NCBI GenBank assembly: GCA_946406115.1
Contig: OX291544.1
Location: 9,734,001-9,798,000 of the forward strand
Length of the DNA stretch: 64,000 nucleotides
Direction: 5' to 3'
Origin: Apoda limacodes
Taxonomy: Eukaryota; Arthropoda; Insecta; Lepidoptera; Limacodidae
Positions within the stretch are counted from its first letter, which is position 1; each line of letters opens with the position of its first letter. The translations under genes and the position numbers were made by a program. Under the pieces are notes generated by a model. The model was not told the DNA's origin. It worked only from the letters and a program-made list of their open reading frames with translations, and did not search any database. This document shows, piece after piece, positions 36,600-48,200 of this stretch.

Positions 36600-37424
36600 A
36601 TTAGTCTAGCTGACCCAGCGAACGTTGTTTCACTGTAGTTCCTCTCCCTTTTCCCCCTAATATTTTGTCGCGCGGGAGTTTTTATTTTGCGATAACTTCT
36701 AAGCTATAAAAGTATATATTGTAAAGGGCAAATATGTTGGAGGTTTAATACTGTAGATATTTAAAATATTTATTTTGATATTAACAGCTTATAATATAAA
36801 TTCATGATTTTTGTAATTTATTTATTCCTAGAAAATTGTCGCCGGATCTTTTTATAGAATTTTTTGAGAGTAACAATTTCAACATACATTGTTTTCATGC
36901 AACTTAAAGAGGTACTATGTAGCAGCTAACTTGCGCCGCCATTAAATATTTTAAATTTTCTCTTCGATGAAGGCTAATTTCGAGAATCCAGATGTTGAAA
37001 ATATAATACTAGTCATAAGCTATTTTTAGAACGTTTCGTGTTGTTTGTATAATTTATCTAAGTTGTAGTAGACATTTTTGCTAAAAAGTGGCCTTTATCA
37101 AAAATAAATTGTATAATATTTTTTTAAATAGGTGGTTCTGGAGTTCTTCTGCTCTCCTTATAAAAGTTCAGTCGGTAGAGGTTATTGTTCTGCATGAGGT
37201 TAAAGTCTTTAAACAATTACCAGTATTTTATTATGCTGCAACCCTGGTGTGAACTGTTTTCAATACAATATACTTAATATTAATTAAAACAATTAGTTAT
37301 CTAATTATAAACAACTTTAGTTATATTTATCTCGGTGAGCTCCATATTACATGGTGACAAGTCAAGTGAGATAGCAAACGACGGACATTCAAAACTTTAT
37401 AGTTCGAATAAAATATTTATTCAA
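36600..37424. other. Upstream region of the small secreted-protein gene
   Basis: AT-rich. CTAGCTGACCCAGCGAACGT (36607) resembles a common lepidopteran repeat start. No promoter element could be assigned with confidence. The reading frame of the downstream gene extends open to 37335, but the only codon there is GTG. Confidence 0.4.
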
Positions 37425-37907
37425 ATGGCTAACAAAGTTAATAATTATATTTCATTTGTAGTGTTGCTGATTTTTTATTTAGACATAAGCTATGCTGATT
37501 TTGAATCTAATAATACAAATCATAATAATGTCATTGAAACTGCAAAAATAAATTTAAATAACACAACTGAAGTGACTGATGAAGAAGATAAACAGAAAAA
37601 TGAAACAACAGGTGTGAGAATAAAGGAAAATGGGCTTAACAGCAATTTCCAAGTTTTTAATAATGAAACTACTGATGGGAACCGAGATGTACAAATGGAA
37701 CCTCAAAAAATCAGTCAAAGTTTATTAAAAAATGAAATGTTAAGAAATGTGCCAAGTGCTAAAAATGAAAACAGCAAGATAAACGACTTTGTTTATAAAA
37801 TGTATGTGTTAAGTAAAGCGGTAACTGAAAATTATACTGTTCGACCAAGGCTTCTACCAATGAATACTTTAGTGTCACTATACAATAATTTTACAAAGAC
37901 TACTTAA
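37425..37907 (+). CDS. Predicted secreted Asn/Thr-rich protein, 160 aa, unknown function
   Basis: I do not recognise this protein. The first ATG in frame (37425) has an A at -3 and a G at +4, a good eukaryotic start; the frame is open upstream to 37335 but without ATG. Residues 1-24 (MANKVNNYISFVVLLIFYLD then ISYA) form a signal peptide, with likely cleavage after SYA. The mature part is ~136 residues, hydrophilic, Asn/Thr/Lys-rich and cysteine-free, with several N-glycosylation sequons (NNT, NTT, NET twice, NYT, NFT). No transmembrane segment follows. It is a single exon, ending TAA. A decayed duplicate at 39755-40175 shows that this sequence has been duplicated as a unit and supports it being (or having been) a real gene. 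It lies upstream of the first syd-1 exon found; whether it sits inside a syd-1 5' intron cannot be told. Confidence 0.6.
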   Translation: MANKVNNYISFVVLLIFYLDISYADFESNNTNHNNVIETAKINLNNTTEVTDEEDKQKNETTGVRIKENGLNSNFQVFNNETTDGNRDVQMEPQKISQSLLKNEMLRNVPSAKNENSKINDFVYKMYVLSKAVTENYTVRPRLLPMNTLVSLYNNFTKTT

Positions 37908-38211
37908 ATAGGATTCCATGTGTGAAAAAACTAATTTTTAAATGTCAATTGCTAAATAACATTTAGCAACAATTATATTATTTTGTATATAATATATTAT
38001 TATGTTATTTATTGATTTTTTTACTTAAATTTTATATTTAAAATTAAAATTATGAGAATTAGGGCATGACATTGAGTGATTTGCCCCGAGGTGCCATAAG
38101 AAAGAAGACATGGCTCTTTAACTTTATACCAATTAGAAGATTAAAAGATATTAGTTTATTAACACACTTGCTCATAAAGCAGCCTTTACAGCACCGTTTT
38201 CAGCATCTTAA

Positions 38212-38536
38212 GGGGCTACCATATGTGAAAGTGGCGCCCCCATTAGATTTGTCAAATTAAAAGTTTAAAGTACAAGTGGGCTATTTTTAGAAAGTTTAAG
38301 TCGCTATATATTATGCATGTGTAGGCTAGAAAGTTCATCAATACTAAAAGTGGCCACTTTTAGCATAAATGAACTTTCCAGCCTTCACGTCAATGATATC
38401 TAGCAAATAAAACTTTCTAAAAATTGCTTAGTTGTACATAAAACTTTTAATTTGAGCACTTTTTTGTAAATGAGTTTGTATTTAATGGAAATTAAAAAAA
38501 TGTAGTGAGGGCGCTACTTTCACTTATGTTAGCCCC
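38212..38536. mobile_element. Full-length hairpin MITE with TTAA target-site duplication
   Basis: 325 bp flanked by TTAA at 38208-38211 and 38537-38540. The ends are GGGGCTACCATATGTGAAAG and the inverse CTTTCACTTATGTTAGCCCC. Inverted matches continue inwards: GGCGCCC/GGGCGC, AAATTAAAAGTTT/AAACTTTTAATTT, TTTTTAGAAAGTTT/AAACTTTCTAAAAA, and a central AAAGTGGCCACTTTTAG palindrome. The whole element can therefore fold into one hairpin. No coding capacity. Confidence 0.88.
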
Positions 38537-38540
38537 TTAA

Positions 38541-39255
38541 TAGCGTTCATTAAGCATTTCTGCGGTAATGACAATCTACTACTACTACTACTACTACTTT
38601 ACAGATTTTTTTAATTTGTATCAAGAACATAGCCTATGAACTAAGTCCTTATTTTTGGAAAAATAATCCAACGTGTTTGTTAAAAAATATCAAATAATAT
38701 ATCAAAATCCCACTATCCCAGTATAAGCTTTTTACAAAATATTTGAACACTTAACTTAAGATCACAGGAACAGGCGTGTTGATGTGGGAAGTGACTGTTC
38801 GCTAAAATTTGCGCCTCGAATTAGCTAGCATATATTTTATATATAAATAAATAAATTCCCAAATTCCCTACATTTATTTTGAATTGGCAACGATGCCGAA
38901 ATATATGTAAATATTGTCTTAAGTTTGTGTGTATTTTTATCAAAATATTACTTGCTGGCCTGGCTGATGTTGTTCTATCCTTTCTGTTGTTTTTGCGCTA
39001 CATAATCAACTGGGGAATTCAAATAAGAGAGGCATCATAAAACCATCTCCATAAAAAACACTTCGATGTTTCATGATCAACTTTCATGTTGATGAATCAA
39101 ACAATGACGGAGTTTATCAATCACAGATATTAAACAACCAACATCCACTTTTATATACATGGATTTTGATCTATTACCAACCTAGCTTTTGCCTGAGGCT
39201 TTGATTGCGCTGATTTTGGTCATCGCCGTGGGATTTCTCTTGGTCATCCGTAATG
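38541..39255. other. Non-coding stretch with (CTA)n microsatellite
   Basis: A (CTA)n run is at 38576-38598. The rest is AT-rich with nothing recognised. Confidence 0.5.
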
Positions 39256-39263
39256 CACTAGAC

Positions 39264-39494
39264 CAGGGTTTCTCAACCTTTTTGAAGTCGCGCCTCCCTC
39301 ACGACTTGCGAAAATCTTCACGCCTCCCTTACTAAAATTAAGTTAATTTACTAAAAACCATTACTACTTTTTGGAAAAAAGAATTGTAGAATTCTTCTAG
39401 AACTTTTATCTCAAGCTATAGGTATTTTTTTTATTATCAAATGCTTCGTGCCCTCATTGAAAGCTCGTCGCGCCCCACTGGTTGAAAAACGCCA
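39264..39494. mobile_element. hAT-type MITE with 8-bp target-site duplication
   Basis: 231 bp. It starts CAGGGTTTCTCAACC and ends GGTTGAAAAACGCCA, imperfect inverted repeats in hAT style. CACTAGAC flanks both sides (39256-39263, 39495-39502), a perfect 8-bp duplication. Interior non-coding. Confidence 0.88.
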
Positions 39495-39754
39495 CACTAG
39501 ACAAAAGCAAGTTTTATAACAAATATTTTTTTCAATGCTATAGTTTAGCCACAAAATTTGCACAAAAACGGCGAATTTTCGCGGTCTAGGCTATACCCTA
39601 GCCTTAAGTTATCTTATAAAAAACAACTAGTGTATTGTGACGTATGTTAATGAGCACCATATAACACGTTGCCAAGTTGAGTTAAATAGATAAGTTAGAT
39701 TGACGGAGGTTAGTCAGTTTATAATTTTAGTAAAATATTTGAATTTTAATTAAA

Positions 39755-40175
39755 ATAGCTAACGAAACTTATAATTGTTTTTTATTTGTGGTGTTGCTAA
39801 TAGATAATATAGACATAAACTATGCTGACGCCGAATCTGACAAGATAATTCATGATAATGTCATTATAACTGCAAAAATAAATTTTATTAAAAGGTAAAA
39901 AGAAAAATTAAACAACAGTTAACAGATTAAAGAAAAAATGGATTTATAGCAATTTTCTAGTATTGAAAAATGAAACTTGCTAGAAACGGAAATAATCAAA
40001 TTGAAACTCGTAAAAACAGTAAACATTAAACAGTAAACTCGTAAAAAGTGCTAAAAATGTCAAGCCAGATCGACGACTATGCAAATAAGATTAATGCGAC
40101 GAGCAACCTGACAACTAAAACTTATTCTATACGACTAAGGATTTTACTGGCTCAATGTTTAATGTCAACATAAAA
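39755..40175 (+). pseudogene. Decayed duplicate of the secreted-protein gene at 37425
   Basis: The sequence aligns with 37425-37890: GCTAACGAAACTTATAATTG, GTGGTGTTGCTAAT, TAGACATAAACTATGCTGAC, CATGATAATGTCATTATAAC and GCAAAAATAAATTT correspond to the signal-peptide and early mature coding part. AGTGCTAAAAATG, GACGACTATGC and CGACTAAGGATTTTACTGG match the end. The start ATG is ATA (39755-39757). An early stop follows KINFIKR, and there are further stops and indels, so it cannot encode the full protein. Confidence 0.82.
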
Positions 40176-40369
40176 TTCTAAATGCCATTCTGCATGTTAA
40201 GTGACCAAAGGGCAGCCTGAAGAAAATTCAGAATAATCCAGGATGGCAGTATAGCGAAAGGAGAAGAATGTTTGCTAAAAGTATGAAAAGTATATTTTGA
40301 AATTGTTTTGGAAAAGATGAGGCACAGTTACAATAAATTCGAATGGAGAAAAAGATGAAAGTGATATCT

Positions 40370-41185
40370 GAACAGATGAACTTAGAGAAGGAATGGGTTG
40401 CTTGGATTGTGCATTTTCCTTGCGAAACGTAGAAGAATATTTTTTATCAAAAATTCAATAAGTATACTGTGCTTTCGTGGATCTAGAAAAAGTCTATGAC
40501 AGGGTGGTGAGGACTGAATTATGGTCGGCATTGTCCGTGTATATGGTGAGCGATAACTTGCCACTCGACAGACGACAGCGACGATAACTTTCAAAGCGAA
40601 AAAGGTGTTAGACAGGGATGTGTAGTGCTACCTTAGTTGTTCAATCTTTTCATGGACAATTGTCTTGCTAATTAAGTGCCTTCTCTATAACGTCGAGAGA
40701 CGCGGGTCATTCTTGCATCGGCAGTAGAAGAGTGACAAGAAATGGTAACAATTATGTATGAATCACTAAAATGGAATGAACGTTAATATAAATTAGGCGT
40801 TAGTTATGATTTTTGAAAGGAATGAAACTGTTAGAGGAAGCAGCGTTAAGTGACGCAAATAAAGTAGAACTAGTTCGAGAATTTGTATACTTAAGATATT
40901 TGTTCACTAGAGACGAAAAATGTAAGAATGACATTGTAAGAAAAGCGAATGCAGCAAATCAGGTAAAAGAGACACGTTTAGCTGTTCATGAAGGAGTGTG
41001 GCGAAGCATTAAAGAAGAATGAATGCTGTGGAAATTATAGCAAGTTTCTATGTTATTTAGGGCCATAAATGACAGAATAAGAAAAAGTTTAATACAGAAT
41101 CGTTGGGGTGTGAAAGAAAATGTATTGACAAAGATGGAGAAAGGCAAGGCAAGGTAGTTGAACGGATGAATGAAAATAGATGCAC
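40370..41185 (+). mobile_element. RTE-like LINE, degraded reverse-transcriptase region
   Basis: Plus-strand frames give ELREGMGCLDCAFSLRNVEE, stop-containing VYCAFVDLEKVYDRVVRTEL, then SEKGVRQGCVVLP and LFNLFMDN, then REFVYLRYLFTRDEKCKNDI with RKANAANQ, then RIRKSLIQNRWGVKENVLTK. These are, in order, landmarks of an RTE-like reverse transcriptase (AFVDLEKAYDRV, KGVRQGC) and its C-terminal part. The catalytic YADD region is deleted between ~40680 and 40800, and several stops and frameshifts are present. The 69-aa ORF at 40813-41022 is part of this relic, not a gene. Confidence 0.85.
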
Positions 41186-41475
41186 CACAGTGCCAAAAAA
41201 ACAAAATATTTTTTTGTGATTTTGTATGATTTCTACTCTTTCGATTTCATATAATGAGCACCCATCCCTTTGCAATGACTGCCAACACTTATGTTGGCCG
41301 AATCCCTTTTGAGTAATTACCCAAAAACGTTCATTTGCTCAGTGACGCACAACTGGACTGGGACGCGCTCTAAATACTTTGACTGGAGTTTGTACAAATA
41401 TGACCTGAAGCGCAAAGGCCTAGTTTTAAATTTATGTACACATATTTGAGCTCAAAAACCGGAATGCGTGCACAT

Positions 41476-41744
41476 ATTAATAAATAATAATAAATATTTT
41501 TGGATATTACGCGCAGCCTCATCTGGTCCCAAACTAAGCAAAACTTGTACTATGAATACCAGAAAGAGGATACAAATACACAGAAGTACTTTTGTATTGG
41601 AAGTACATTCGTAGTATACATAGAAACCACCCAGTCCTAAGTAAGACACAAATGTTCATCACATAAATGTTTTCCTTGTGCTGGAATCGAACCCACGCCC
41701 CTCGATTTAGCAGTTGGCTCATTACCCACTAAGACACGAAGCCG
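41476..41744 (-). mobile_element. tRNA-derived SINE
   Basis: On the minus strand it begins with a tRNA-like head, CGGCTTCGTGTCTTAGTGGG (box A region) and GTGGGTTCGATTCC (box B), then a body with AACATTTGTGTCTTACTTAG and a poly-A/T-rich tail near 41480. The length and internal promoter boxes fit a SINE. It cannot be a functional tRNA gene because the cloverleaf is not complete. Confidence 0.8.
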
Positions 41745-42103
41745 ACTTTTAAATTTGTAAAACTTTGCATAAATACTCGTGCCATACTGTTATAAAGAAT
41801 TTTTTTTAAGCTGTGTCAAGGACCAGCTTAAAGCCCAAAATACACATGCCAGTAGCTTGCACAATGGCATGCCAGCTTCTGGCATACCAAGTGCACCTGA
41901 GAATGCCCGCGACAAGCTACAAGTATGCAAGTAGCTGGCACGGTGTTGTGAAAGCTAGGTACCAGCATATGTATTCTCGTCTTTCAGCCCAGTATACACA
42001 AATATTCTCAACATCTTTCTTTCTTTGGTATCATCGAAACGGTGAGAAATGGAACAAGTAACTAATAACATTGTCATGATTTAATTTGTGTCTTTGCTTG
42101 TAG

Positions 42104-42223
42104 GAGAATGGTCGAGCGGCGCCCGACCTGACGGCGTCGCCGGGCCGCGCGCCGCCTGGCCCGGCGCAGCCGCCACGGGCCAACCACGCGCCACCCTGCG
42201 TGCTGCAGCCAGACTTCCGAAAG
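42104..42223 (+). CDS. syd-1: syd-1 exon a (first one found)
   Basis: 40 codons, phase 0 at both ends. Acceptor TTGCTTGTAG, donor GTCAGC. GC-rich in sharp contrast to its flanks; encodes a Pro/Ala-rich tail to QPDFRK, which joins directly to VSGVSNEIF. There is no Met start, so coding exons exist upstream. The antisense ORF at 42031-42270 is a shadow. Confidence 0.85.
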
Positions 42224-45200
42224 GTCAGCAAAAAAAAAACAGTTAACTGACTAAAACACTTAGAATACAACTAGGTGGTCTTATTACGTCTTAGCTATCT
42301 ATATACATACCTAAAAGCAACTTTATTGCACTCATACAAAAAATCCCGTTCGAACTTTAGGAAAAAAGTATATGACACACATTGATTTCTAAGTGCAATT
42401 TAATATTATGTTATAATTTCAAATCAAACAAGTTCAAGTTTTCCTGAAGTAAGGTGAATAAAAAACTTAAACAAATTGAAGTTAAATTATAAATAAATAC
42501 TTCTTTCAGGTTTCAGGTGTTAGCAATGAAATATTTAGGCAGATTGAGATGGTTGAGAATGACCACGACGCAACAACGGCCGCGGCGCTTGAGGTGAGTT
42601 GGGCAAAGATAGGGAAAAACACATAAATCTGATATGCACAGACATTTACCCATACAGTTTTATTATGTAAAAAGGCTGACAAAGAAATAATTAACTGCAT
42701 TTTGTGTGGATTTTGTATACAAAAAGTGTAGGGCCCCTTGAGTTAAAAATAATAAGGCCAACATTGTTTACGAATGCATCTTAAAATTGGATATTAGAAA
42801 AGTTTTTTTTAATTATTGTAATTCATATTTATCACACGTCGAGCCGATAACCGATGGCGAATTAATGTTCTCGAATGGCGACTATAGCGGATTAAAAGAC
42901 GTGGCATTTTACGGCCGCCTACCATGAGCATAGAAGATCTGCAGCTGCAGGAAGCTGAAGGTTTTGGGTAGCTGAGGACTGGACATATGATTGAGGCATA
43001 CATTCAGCAGTGGAAGTCTCCCGGCTTAGTCGACGACACCTTATTAGCCATGTCTGGTCTAGATATAGATATAGAATGATTATGATGACAGTGATGATGG
43101 CGTCGATGATGACGGTGGTAGTTGTTATGATTATGATGATGTTGGTTTGGGTAATGATGATGGTGATGATTTTTACAATTTTGCAGGCGGTGGAGCGTCG
43201 CGGCGAGATGATCGTGCGGATCCTGGAAGTGAGACAAGTGGGCCGAAACAATATCGAAGCCGCCAAGAAGTTCTTCTCGTTGCAGGTACGAGTACGTACG
43301 AAGATTTTTTTTTTTAAATTTTAATTAAAAGGATTAATTATTATATCGGCTCAGTGTGTAAGCAGTCGTGTGCTGAATCAAGGAGTTGCGTGGGTTCGAT
43401 TCCCACACAAGACAAACATTAACGTGGGGACCATTTGTGTTTGTATTGACTCTGTGTTTACTATGTATAATTATGTATGTATTTACGAAGAAAAAGTATA
43501 TATATGTCAAGTAAATTCCGCCATCGAAATATTTTTACTTTGCCTTAGAAATTTGATTTTTTTTTTAGCTAAAACTTGCGTTCAGTTCCAAGCAGTGCAT
43601 CATATTCAGCACGAACTGCGTTACTAGATAACTGCTGGATTGTTTACCTAAAGCGCTTTGTGATCATTTTAGCACCCCATGACTCGTTACAGCAAGTCGA
43701 GTCTGGAAATTGTTGTTTAGAAAGTAAATAAATTCTAATAACAAATTATTATTTTTTAGGAATCCAGTTTTTATGACTGTACAAAGACGGTCTAAGATAA
43801 TAAAAGCTTAAGAAGTTACCTTTATAATTTGAAGAACCACAAAAATTATTGTTGTTTCATCCAAAACATTACTACAAAAATGACCAATTTGCCAAATTGT
43901 TACCCAAATGAATAAGAACCATTGCTAAATATGGAGTGAAAATTAAATCTAAAGCAATATTGAACCATATCGTGGTTGATATAATTAAGATTTTTATTGT
44001 ATCACTTGTGCAATGGAATAACTTAAAACACTTTGCGTATCACGTTTTTATCTTTGTGTATCATCTGAAGATTTTTAGATAGATTCATAATGAATATGCA
44101 ATGCAAAAAAAAAATCAAAATGTTATTCTAAAACCGTACTATAAGTACATTTATTAGACATAAAAAACCTTCAGATTTGAAAATTTAGCTTGATTGGTTT
44201 TTGACGAAGTTCTCGTTTAAACTAAATTCGACGCTTGTCTTATTTTATTGACCTAGATACCAAATCCACAAGCTCGTAACCTGTATATACAAAAAACCTG
44301 TCGTAAAGGCATGCTACTCGGGCTGGGGTTAGCTATTGTTCGGACTACGCCGCCCTAGATTGCTTGGATAGCAGAGAATGTGAATGCAATTTAAATAGCT
44401 ATTGTTAAGCTGTACTAAACTGGCTCTAATATATAAACACACCTATAGCTTTACGTTTAACTGTCGAGTTTTATTGCAAAGAAGGCGAGTACCTCCTAAA
44501 TTTTTATTGTCTGATAGCTTATCCTTATTTTGTAAATTCGTTATGACCGTTGTCTACTTTTTATTATTTTGCTCTGCGACTGCGCTCTGTAAAATGAATG
44601 GCTTTTTGTTAAATGACTCTTAATAGAAGTTATAAATTTCGTAATAAAAAATGTTATGGGATATAAAATTAGGTTTGTAGCTAGCGAAGGATTCAAGCAA
44701 TCTTATAATTTAAGTAGATTATACAACAAGTAAAAAAAAGGGAATTTAATTTTAGGGCCTAAGTTGGATCCCGAGAACAACGAAGGATACGAGTAGAATT
44801 CTGAGCGGAGCGAGGGACACAAAGGACCGAGATGAAATTTTGTTTCACATGTTGTATGCTCTAATTTTTTTACTATTGACAGCGAGAAAATAAAAAGAAC
44901 TATTAACACATTTTGGCATAATATATTCGGTAATTATTACCGGGTGATAAGACAACAATGACATAAAACAACCACAATAACAATTAAAAAATTGTTTCAA
45001 ATTCATAATTTATTCACTGTTATATTTTTATTAACTCAGTGAGTAAAAGTGAGTTTTTTTCACTATTCACTGGGCATCTTATACATCTAGTGGGACTGGT
45101 AAAAAATAATATATATAATAGTAATAATAATAATAATAACAATTAGACGAGGTAATGATGACGAGTGATGGCGGTACCTCACGAGGTAACCGCCATGTGG

Positions 45201-48200
45201 GATGGTGATTCGACGATCATTGTCCCGATGGTCGTTTCGGCGAACGGCTTGATAGCGAAGAGCCTCGACCAACATCTCAAGAAGCTCTCGCTGGAAAGTT
45301 GGCTCAAGGGTAGGATGCAGAAGGCAATGATCCTGGACACGTCACGAATTGTCAGGAGGTTCCTTAGTCTGCAGCCCTGACCACCGGTAGGTTGGGCCTT
45401 GCCTCGCTACCGGCGGCACTCTAGTTTTTAAGTTTTAATAATATATGTTTGTTTTTTTTTATACTATATTATAAAAAACTTTAAAATTAAGAATAAAATA
45501 TGAATAAAGATGATAATAATAATATACTTTATTGCATATAATATAACAAAATCAATAGTTACATAGAAAAAAAAAATACAAATGGCGATCTTATCGCTAT
45601 GAAGCGATCTCTACCAGATAACCTTTGGGTAAAGGATTAAAAATAAAAAAAAATTATAAAAGGTAATGTGTTCATTACAATAAAGTAGATAGTAATTAAA
45701 ATTAATCATACATCTTTAACAAAATGAAAATAAAAAGATAATATTACATACAATTACATATTACTATACATAAATAAATAATTATTTAAGAATATATATA
45801 CTAATACATATATACAAACATAAGAAGATTTAAGAATATATATACTAATACATATAAACAATAATATATATACATATTATAAATATTGCTATGATGTGAT
45901 ATATCAGCTTTTATTTGTTATAGTGTGTGATTACAAGTTTTTTTTATGTTCTCAAGGACTGCGCTCGTTTCATATGTACATCAAGTGTATACTTATTAAA
46001 TATTTTTTAATGTCGTCAATTTTTTAATATTTGCACAGTTTTTATAATCAGGAACAGTAAATATAAAATAAATATGTAGGTACACAATTTATTTTGAAAT
46101 TGAAATAAAAAAATAGTAGATTGTATCATAAGGGATCAAAATAATATTATTGTAGCGAGGGCCACTTTGAATCCAGAGTGGAGCGAAGGATTTTAAGATA
46201 GAATCCGGATCGCAGCGAGGTATTCAAAGGGCGGCGCACGAGGTAAAATAATTTTGCGACCGAGATACACTACTCTTTATCTCCCTCTATGAGAAAAGAG
46301 ATAAGTGTAACTTATAAATAAGGAAAGTACATTTATTTATTTAATTATTACTACTTGAGGGAAACGCACTATTTTTTCATAAAAATATCATCATAAAAAC
46401 GAATTTAAGTAATCTATTACAAAAGCGGAATACTTTTCACGCGGTTTTTACTTTTTCATTATTTATTTTTTTATTTGGTCCGCGCGTGGCCAGCCAGTTT
46501 TATTATACAACTAGTTACTTGTTCAAACAATGTTCTTGATCGATCTCTATAATCCACATTCCAAATTCAAATCACTTTGCGTCCCTAGGGATTCAAAGTG
46601 CAACTATATTTCCTGTTTACGAGGAACCAACTAGCTCTTTCGATTTAGATGTGATAAAAATATATGTTTAAAAAACAATAATAACACAAATCTAGAGAGT
46701 TCTTGTTTGTTTTCAAAAGTGTCATTCAAATAGATAAAAAAAAATATTAAAATATTATCCTAAAAATGGATTGAAAGTAAGAACTTTTATTGGCAATTTT
46801 TTAGGGGTATCGTAGCCAAATGGCAAAAATGTTGTTCTGTGGAGGAAAATATCGAAAAAGTTAGTTTTGTGTCTCAACAGGACACTTTCTCCCCGCTGAT
46901 TGTATGACGTATTAATCAATCAATCAACGCAATCATATGAAGCACATTATTGTAGTCTAATTTTTCTATTACAGGACTCACGCCACGTAGTCCAATTAGT
47001 GGAAATCGTAAAGCGTCCTGGGCAGACCTTAGGTCTGTACATACGAGAAGGTGACGGGGGCGCGAGAACAGATGGCGTGTTTATATCTAGGATAGCTTTG
47101 GAATCAGCAGTGTACAACAGCGGATGCCTCAAGGTCGGAGACGAGATCTTGGCTGTGAACCTGGTAGATGTAAGGCGGATGTCACTGGACGATGTGGTCA
47201 TTATTATGTCAATTCCGAGGAGGTTACTGTTGTGTACCAGGCAAAGGAAAGGTACGTAATAAATATTTTTCATTCATTCATCATATCAGTCTATATAGGT
47301 CTACGGCTGAACATAAGCCTTCTCCATGGCACGCCGTTTGTCTTCGGTATCCAGTATACACCGGCCACCTTTTAAGTTCATCGGTCTATCGGGCTTGATC
47401 CCACAATTAGCTTTCCGCTACGCGATCTTCACTCAATGACACGAATGGTCCACCGACTATTGGTTTTTTTAAAAGATGTACAGCCCGTACGCTTGTTTGC
47501 CACCTTAGTGGTTTATTAATAAAAAACCGGCCAAGTGCGATTTTGGCTCGCGCACTGAGGTTTCCGAACAAACTTATAATATGTAGATAGTTCTTACATC
47601 ACGAGATCAAGTCTAGGACCCCATGATTCTAGGACAAAGGGAAGTAGGCCATAGGTTTTGATTTATTTGTGAATGCAAAAATATGCGAAAAAAATGGCCG
47701 TATTTCAGCCACAGTTATTGAAAGATAGACGGACTACAAAATGATCCTATAAGGGTTCCTTTTTTCCTTTTGATATACTGAACCCTAAAAAATATTTACC
47801 AAAACCACTTCAGTTTTCTGATTGTGCCCGCTATGTCAGATACTTTAGTTCTCTTCTTGATCTCCTCATTCTGGATTTGTTCAAGAGACACTTCAATCAC
47901 GGATAGCTCAATCGCACACTGAGCGACTTAATTTTGTAGAGTAGTTCAGCATTATATAAATTAAAATAAAAAAAAAAAACGAGTTGCACTCCGGGAGTGC
48001 CGGCAGAAGTGAAAACCTTTACACACGATTCGCGCTTAACACTCAAATATGTCACAATAATGTTTGTTTATTTTCTTTTTTGACGTAGTATATTTGACTA
48101 CGCCATCTGTCATAGAATTAAAATTCCATATCCAACCTCCCAGTACTACTCATACTCGCGAATACTAAAAATATACACAAAATACGGTCATTTTCATCGC

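Noticed and set aside
37335..37424. Upstream extension of the secreted-protein ORF
   Set aside because: The codon at 37335 is GTG; the first ATG is at 37425 and directly begins a signal peptide, so the extension is untranslated.
40813..41022. 69-codon plus-strand ORF
   Set aside because: It is a surviving piece of the RTE-like reverse-transcriptase relic (REFVYLRYLFT), not an independent gene.
43010..43324. Plus-strand 104-codon ORF around exon c, Met-rich
   Set aside because: The Met/Val run comes from an (ATG)n-like low-complexity intron tract; only 43187-43285 is exonic.
43346..43415. Possible tRNA gene (box A and box B sequences)
   Set aside because: Only the promoter boxes and T-arm are tRNA-like; the cloverleaf does not close and the element continues as a SINE body.
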